Below are positions 10,801-14,439 of a stretch of DNA of 14,439 bases, piece after piece. Each line of letters opens with the position of its first letter. Positions within the stretch are counted from its first letter, which is position 1. A program made the translations under genes and the position numbers. The notes below the pieces were generated by a model that was not told the origin of the DNA, did no database searches, and saw nothing but the letters and a program-made list of their open reading frames with translations. The DNA lies in NCBI GenBank assembly GCA_000697335.1, contig JNEM01014572.1:1-14439 (forward strand). The letters are read 5' to 3'. The DNA comes from Conidiobolus incongruus B7586. Lineage: Eukaryota; Entomophthoromycota; Entomophthoromycetes; Entomophthorales; Conidiobolaceae.

Positions 10801-11405
10801 GGGTAATCGTCTGTTGAATGAGGCTCTGGTCCCTCTATTAAAGGACGCTTTAAACATTGGTTCCTCATTGACGTGGTCAGTGAAGGTACTTGGACCTTGA
10901 TAGGCCAGCTTGCTCTCCTTGATGTTTCATCCTTGATCAAGACACTATTCGATAAACTCCCCATAGATTCCGAGTACTGGATATTTGGACTAGAAAGAGT
11001 TTCATTCAACCTTTGATGAGATAACTAATAAATATGCAAATATTCAATATCAATGCCATTGTTATTATGATAATAAAGTAGATCACTTACCAAATAGTTA
11101 ATCTCCAACCTGGGGTTTTTTTCAACTGAAATTTGTTGATTTGGTGATCTTAGCTGAAAACATGGGGTAATGGGAGTATATTGGTGGTGATGCTGGTTAG
11201 CTTGAGATGATACTGAGTAGTTCAACAAGTCTGATGATGATGATGTGAATTTGGAAGAATTTTCTTGTTGATTATAAATGGAGTAGCTTTCAGATGGAAA
11301 ACGATTCATAGGTATATTAGACCCTTCTATTCTTGAATTAAGGGTATTTGGTCTTTTGATATGCCTGTAATCATAATCTATTCTGCATTCTTTATTATAA
11401 CTCAT
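7809..11405 (-). CDS. Bacterial-type N6-adenine DNA methyltransferase, Eco57I/type IIG/TaqI class (2 exons)
   Basis: Predicted to transfer a methyl group from S-adenosylmethionine to adenine N6 in DNA. Exon 1 is 11405-11091 and exon 2 is 11024-7809. The 66-nt phase-0 intron (donor GTAAGT) joins two frames into 1176 residues. The ATG at 11405 is the first after an in-frame stop. Residues 1-180 are Ser/Asn/Gln-rich and look disordered. Catalytic core: GQFFTP at 368-373; SAM motif I FDPCMGLGT at 406-414; GIELD at 455-459; NDTL at 501-504; catalytic NPPY at 545-548; GQLVMITPSQWL at 591-602. The C-terminal half resembles a TaqI-type target-recognition region: ALLNS at 976-980, RLRLFRSNMAHIP at 998-1010, and the type IIG closing signature ID..MFEIYHLP at about 1110-1121. 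No PD-(D/E)xK nuclease was found, so a solitary methyltransferase like BREX PglX or TaqI is likelier than a restriction enzyme. All motifs are intact. Bacterial or giant-virus ancestry is inferred; target site and activity are unknown. Confidence 0.87.
11025..11090 (-). other. Single intron of the methyltransferase gene
   Basis: Donor GTAAGT and acceptor TTATTAG on the minus strand, 66 nt, phase 0. Reading through would end the protein after about 22 extra residues (stop inside the intron). Splicing links the Ser-rich 105-residue leader to the long exon, which has no ATG near its start. This supports a real spliced eukaryotic gene rather than bacterial contamination. Confidence 0.8.
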
Positions 11406-11455
11406 GAGCACAAAAATCAAAAATTAATGAAGAATGAGATAAATAAAAATACACA

Positions 11456-11518
11456 GAAGAAAAGAAAACAATAAAAGTGTGCTTTTAAGTACTTCAGACA
11501 TGAGTGGGACTATATATG
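11456..11518 (-). promoter_or_regulatory. Putative methyltransferase promoter: TATA-like box and CT-rich tract
   Basis: On the minus strand CATATATAG (11510-11518) lies about 105 bases before the ATG, followed by a CT-rich tract (11456-11478) of the kind often found near fungal transcription starts. Both are weak motifs in an AT-rich background. Confidence 0.3.
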
Positions 11519-11642
11519 TTTTAGATGTTCCAATTAATATATTTTACAATATTATTAATTCAATGCTTTTGGTTTTAAACATATCTAATAACTGATTCTC
11601 ACCTTAAAGATCATGGTTAATTATTCTCATCAAGGCAATAAT

Positions 11643-11783
11643 TTAGCTGTTTAAGTTAATAATCAAAAAATTTTGAAACTCACTAAATGTCCCTTCTTTT
11701 CCATTAGTGCCGTTTTTAATTGAAACTTCGTATTCGGTCAATTTATTTATATTGACATAAATGTTAAACCAAACTTCAATATA
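11643..11783 (-). pseudogene. Coding-like fragment of 46 residues, unknown
   Basis: A stop-to-stop frame of 46 codons without an ATG start, with mixed composition (EVWFNIYV, KLTEYEVSIKNGTNGKEG, TFSEFQNF) unlike the Lys/Asn/Ile noise around it. It is less AT-rich than the flanks. It ends about 240 bases upstream of the methyltransferase start on the same strand. It contains a GTGAGT donor-like site near its end, so it might be an unrecognised upstream exon, a decayed gene, or chance. No family recognised. Confidence 0.25.
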
Positions 11784-12215
11784 TCAATAAAAAATATCAT
11801 ATAAATATCAACTATATATAAGGTATTATTCATTATATATAATAGATAGTAATATTTATATTTTTTATCGCTTCAATGTGACATATTTTTAACTTTTCTA
11901 TGATTCTATTAAAATATGGTCAGTTTTAAAACTATATTATATATATCACGTGAGGTAATTCTAAAACAATTTAATTTTATTTCAGAATTCTTAATTGATA
12001 TTATCTAACCAAAATAATCGATATATTTAATATATCTGTTTTCAATTCATATTATTATTAGCAATACTATAATATTAAGACCTTGAATGTCAATATATTA
12101 ATCATTATACTGTAGATTTATAATATGCATTACTTTATATTATTTTAAATATATAATCATGGATTAAACAACCAAATTAACTCATGCTTTCATTGAATTA
12201 ATAAATTTTATTAGT

Positions 12216-12440
12216 CTAGTAAGGAGAATTGATCGATATGTTAATACTTATTCTTCCAAAATCCATTATCATATTTTTCAAGAATATTAATGCATAATTT
12301 ATTGGTTTAAACATACCAGAATATTTTCTTAATTTTATCCCATTCACAAATATTAACCGATTTAATACATTGTTTAACTTTAATTGTATATATTTCAGGT
12401 TTTTCATGCATTTTCACTGATTCAATATAATTATCATATT
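12216..12440 (-). pseudogene. Possible decayed coding fragment, unknown family
   Basis: Two overlapping minus-strand frames are open: one of 63 codons (12407-12216, starting MKNLKYIQLK) and one upstream with a 34-residue run beginning MHEKPEIYTIK and containing CEWDK and IFWYV. The second has the Trp/Cys/Pro content expected of former coding sequence. Neither matches a family I know and neither has a clear promoter or intron structure. Confidence 0.2.
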
Positions 12441-12615
12441 AACTTTGAATTAAAAATATTTAACCTTAATCTACAAGCCTGTATAAACTTGGATGAGTTT
12501 AATATCATTTTCTTTGATTATGTTTTGAAATAAGTTTACAAATATCTGTTTTCCAGTTTGATAAAGTTATATCATCATAAGGACACCGCTTTAAAACAAA
12601 CCTATTTCTAGTACC

Positions 12616-12642
12616 AACCACCACTTACAATATAGGGTGGTT
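12616..12642. repeat. Perfect 7-bp hairpin AACCACC/GGTGGTT
   Basis: AACCACC (12616-12622) pairs with GGTGGTT (12636-12642) around a 13-base loop. It is among the most GC-rich spots of the 3-kb spacer. A second palindrome with a related core lies 25 bases downstream. Confidence 0.5.
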
Positions 12643-12667
12643 AAAATATTCTAGGTATCAGGATGAT

Positions 12668-12681
12668 AACCATAGATGGTT
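12668..12681. repeat. Palindrome AACCAT-AG-ATGGTT
   Basis: Perfect 6-bp inverted repeat with a 2-base centre. The arm AACCAT and the following TGGTTAAA resemble the hairpin at 12616-12642, where TGGTTAAA also occurs (12639-12646). Confidence 0.5.
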
Positions 12682-12886
12682 AAACCCCCTGAGTTTAATC
12701 AATAATTTAAAATAATTTAACTTTTAAAACTGTTAATTTGATTTGATTAAATGAAATTGATTTAAATAATCCCAAAAATATAGCAATATTCCATAATTTT
12801 TTGGACCCGCTATGATAAACAATATCAAACATTTAAATTAGAATTATCGAAACTTGAATTTAGTAAACAAATAATAATTAACCCTC

Positions 12887-12977
12887 TTGAGGCAATTAGA
12901 AGAATAAATGAATTACTATATTTGTATATATTGATAAAAATCTGTTATTTTAAAATCTAGGAATCTAATTGCTTCAA
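12887..12977. repeat. 14-bp inverted repeat with 63-base interior
   Basis: TTGAGGCAATTAGA (12887-12900) is matched by TCTAATTGCTTCAA (12964-12977) with a single G/A difference that would still pair as G-U in RNA. Directly beyond the right arm is the palindrome ATATTTTAAAATAT. It could be the ends of a tiny mobile element or a hairpin RNA; no target-site duplication is obvious. Confidence 0.4.
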
Positions 12978-13456
12978 TATTTTAAAATATATTGGAATTA
13001 TGTTTGATTAACGATTGGTTAATTTTATTTTAATTCTAAATAATTTAACTAATATATCAAAATTCAATACTTTATAACAATTTCCAATCTACAAACTGGG
13101 AATATAATACCATACATATTCGATTAAGGTAAAAATTTCATGATCCAATCAAATAAGAAAATTATGTCAATCTTTAAAATTCAAAAATATGTTGAATTAA
13201 CTTATATTTTAAATCCCAATAAGGTTTGTAATTTTTTGGTGTTAATATTCTGGTAAAGTCGGCGCTTTTAAATGATGTTTTTGAACAAAAAATTAATGAA
13301 AACAGTATTAAGTCATTAATAACGAATTAGGATTAATTGAAAAATATAAATTAAATATTTAAAATTTGACCTGATAAAAATGATCTAAAAGATAAAAAAT
13401 TTATATTTATAATAATATTTCAAGTTTTAACAAATTATATATTTATTAATTCGGTT

Positions 13457-13631
13457 TATATATATATATAATATGACATAATCTTAATAAGTTCATAATT
13501 ATATCTAACATAATTAAAATAATCAAATGATCTTTTTATATGATTATAATATTTCTTTTCTTTTATATATTAATTTATTATTAATAAATTACCTTGTAAA
13601 TAACTTGTACTTAATACTATATATATATATA
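13457..13631. repeat. Two (TA)7 microsatellites
   Basis: Runs of seven TA units at 13457-13470 and 13618-13631. Simple repeats of the AT-rich background. Confidence 0.7.
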
Positions 13632-14299
13632 TTAGTTTTTAATTAAATTATAATTTTTTTGATTTCAATTTATATTAAATTGTATTATTTTACTAGCTTT
13701 GATTATACTAAATACATTTTTTTATTATTTAATTTTTTTAGTATTGTTAATTATTTTGAATATAACAACTAATATTAATGATATTAAAAAATTATAAAAT
13801 TATAAAATTTTAAAATCAGAATTAAAAATTATATTTAATTTAGGATATAATAATATAAATATATAATGTAAAATTAATACTTTCTCAAATTATCAATAAT
13901 ACCTTATTTTATTTTTTGAAATTATTTATTATTAAAAATATTCTTTTAATAAAAAAATTTCATATAAAATAATTAAATAATTCTTAAGTTTTCTTTTTAA
14001 ACAATTTAATCGTTAATTACTTAATATAATTATTTTATATTAAACAAGAACCATTATTTAATTATAATAACCCTAATTAAAAAAATTTAATTTGATAAAA
14101 TATAAAGCTATTTATTAATTGATTTAATTTATATAATTAAATAAAAAACTTTATTTATTTAATCTATTATGTTTATTATTTTTCTTATTTCAATAAAATA
14201 CTGATATATTATAATTTATCAAAAGAGTTATTTTAATCTAACTTAATTTAAATCATTTTAATTAATGAATAATATAAAAAAATTAGAATATTATTATTT

Positions 14300-14324
14300 A
14301 ATATAATATAATATAATATAATAC
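14300..14324. repeat. AATAT pentanucleotide repeat
   Basis: Four perfect AATAT units followed by one AATAC unit. A short simple repeat near the window end. Confidence 0.75.
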
Positions 14325-14439
14325 TCTTTAATATTGACTATATCTTTATAGGTTTTGTTTTTCATTTATATTATAATAATATTTTTAAGTTATACTTAAA
14401 TTATTCAATATCTTTTTTATTTTTTTAATTAAATTAAAT

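Larger units (their letters stand above)
11406..14439. other. Three-kilobase AT-rich region without a supported gene
   Basis: Extremely AT-rich, especially beyond 13300. The first 150 bases should hold the methyltransferase promoter. Inside lie a stop-to-stop coding-like fragment (11643-11783), a second possible coding remnant (about 12216-12440), two hairpins near 12616-12681, an inverted repeat (12887-12977) and microsatellites. No tRNA, rRNA or other RNA gene was recognised. Confidence 0.65.

Noticed and set aside
7809-11405. Methyltransferase as cargo of a mobile element, or as bacterial contamination
   Set aside because: No recombinase, reverse transcriptase, transposase or terminal repeats were seen around it. 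The intron, the polyadenylation signal and the same AT-rich spacer on both sides argue against contamination.

Overview
This is a nuclear contig from an AT-rich eukaryote. Four protein genes with 46-66 nt GT-AG introns sit in about 9 kb of extremely AT-rich spacer. Several introns carry a CTAAC-type branch site; one has a perfect TACTAAC 11 nt before its acceptor (6183-6189). Short introns, this branch site and a very AT-rich genome suggest an early-diverging fungus. That is inference: no ribosomal or mitochondrial marker is present, and an amoebozoan or other protist is not excluded.

Layout: (1) 1137-2683 (+), tyrosine aminotransferase in seven exons. (2) 3184-4393 (-), a ten-helix nucleotide-sugar transporter of the GDP-fucose type in four exons, convergent with gene 1. 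(3) 5544-6275 (+), the mitochondrial inner membrane protease subunit Imp1 in five exons, divergent from gene 2. (4) 7809-11405 (-), two exons encoding a predicted 1176-residue protein. Its body is a bacterial-style N6-adenine DNA methyltransferase of the Eco57I / type IIG / TaqI class. The remainder, 11406-14439, has no convincing gene. It holds hairpins, an inverted repeat, microsatellites and two coding-like fragments.

The first three are ordinary eukaryotic housekeeping genes acting separately (amino-acid breakdown, Golgi sugar import, mitochondrial protein maturation). They are not an operon. The fourth stands out. A methyltransferase with the architecture of bacterial restriction-modification enzymes (FFTP, DPxxGxGT, NPPY, TaqI-like target recognition region, C-terminal signature helix) is intact, has gained a 5' exon, a 66-nt intron and a serine-rich N-terminal extension, and lies in eukaryotic surroundings. 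No restriction nuclease motif is visible. It is best read as a horizontally acquired, solitary DNA methyltransferase, and it is the main candidate for an undescribed system here.
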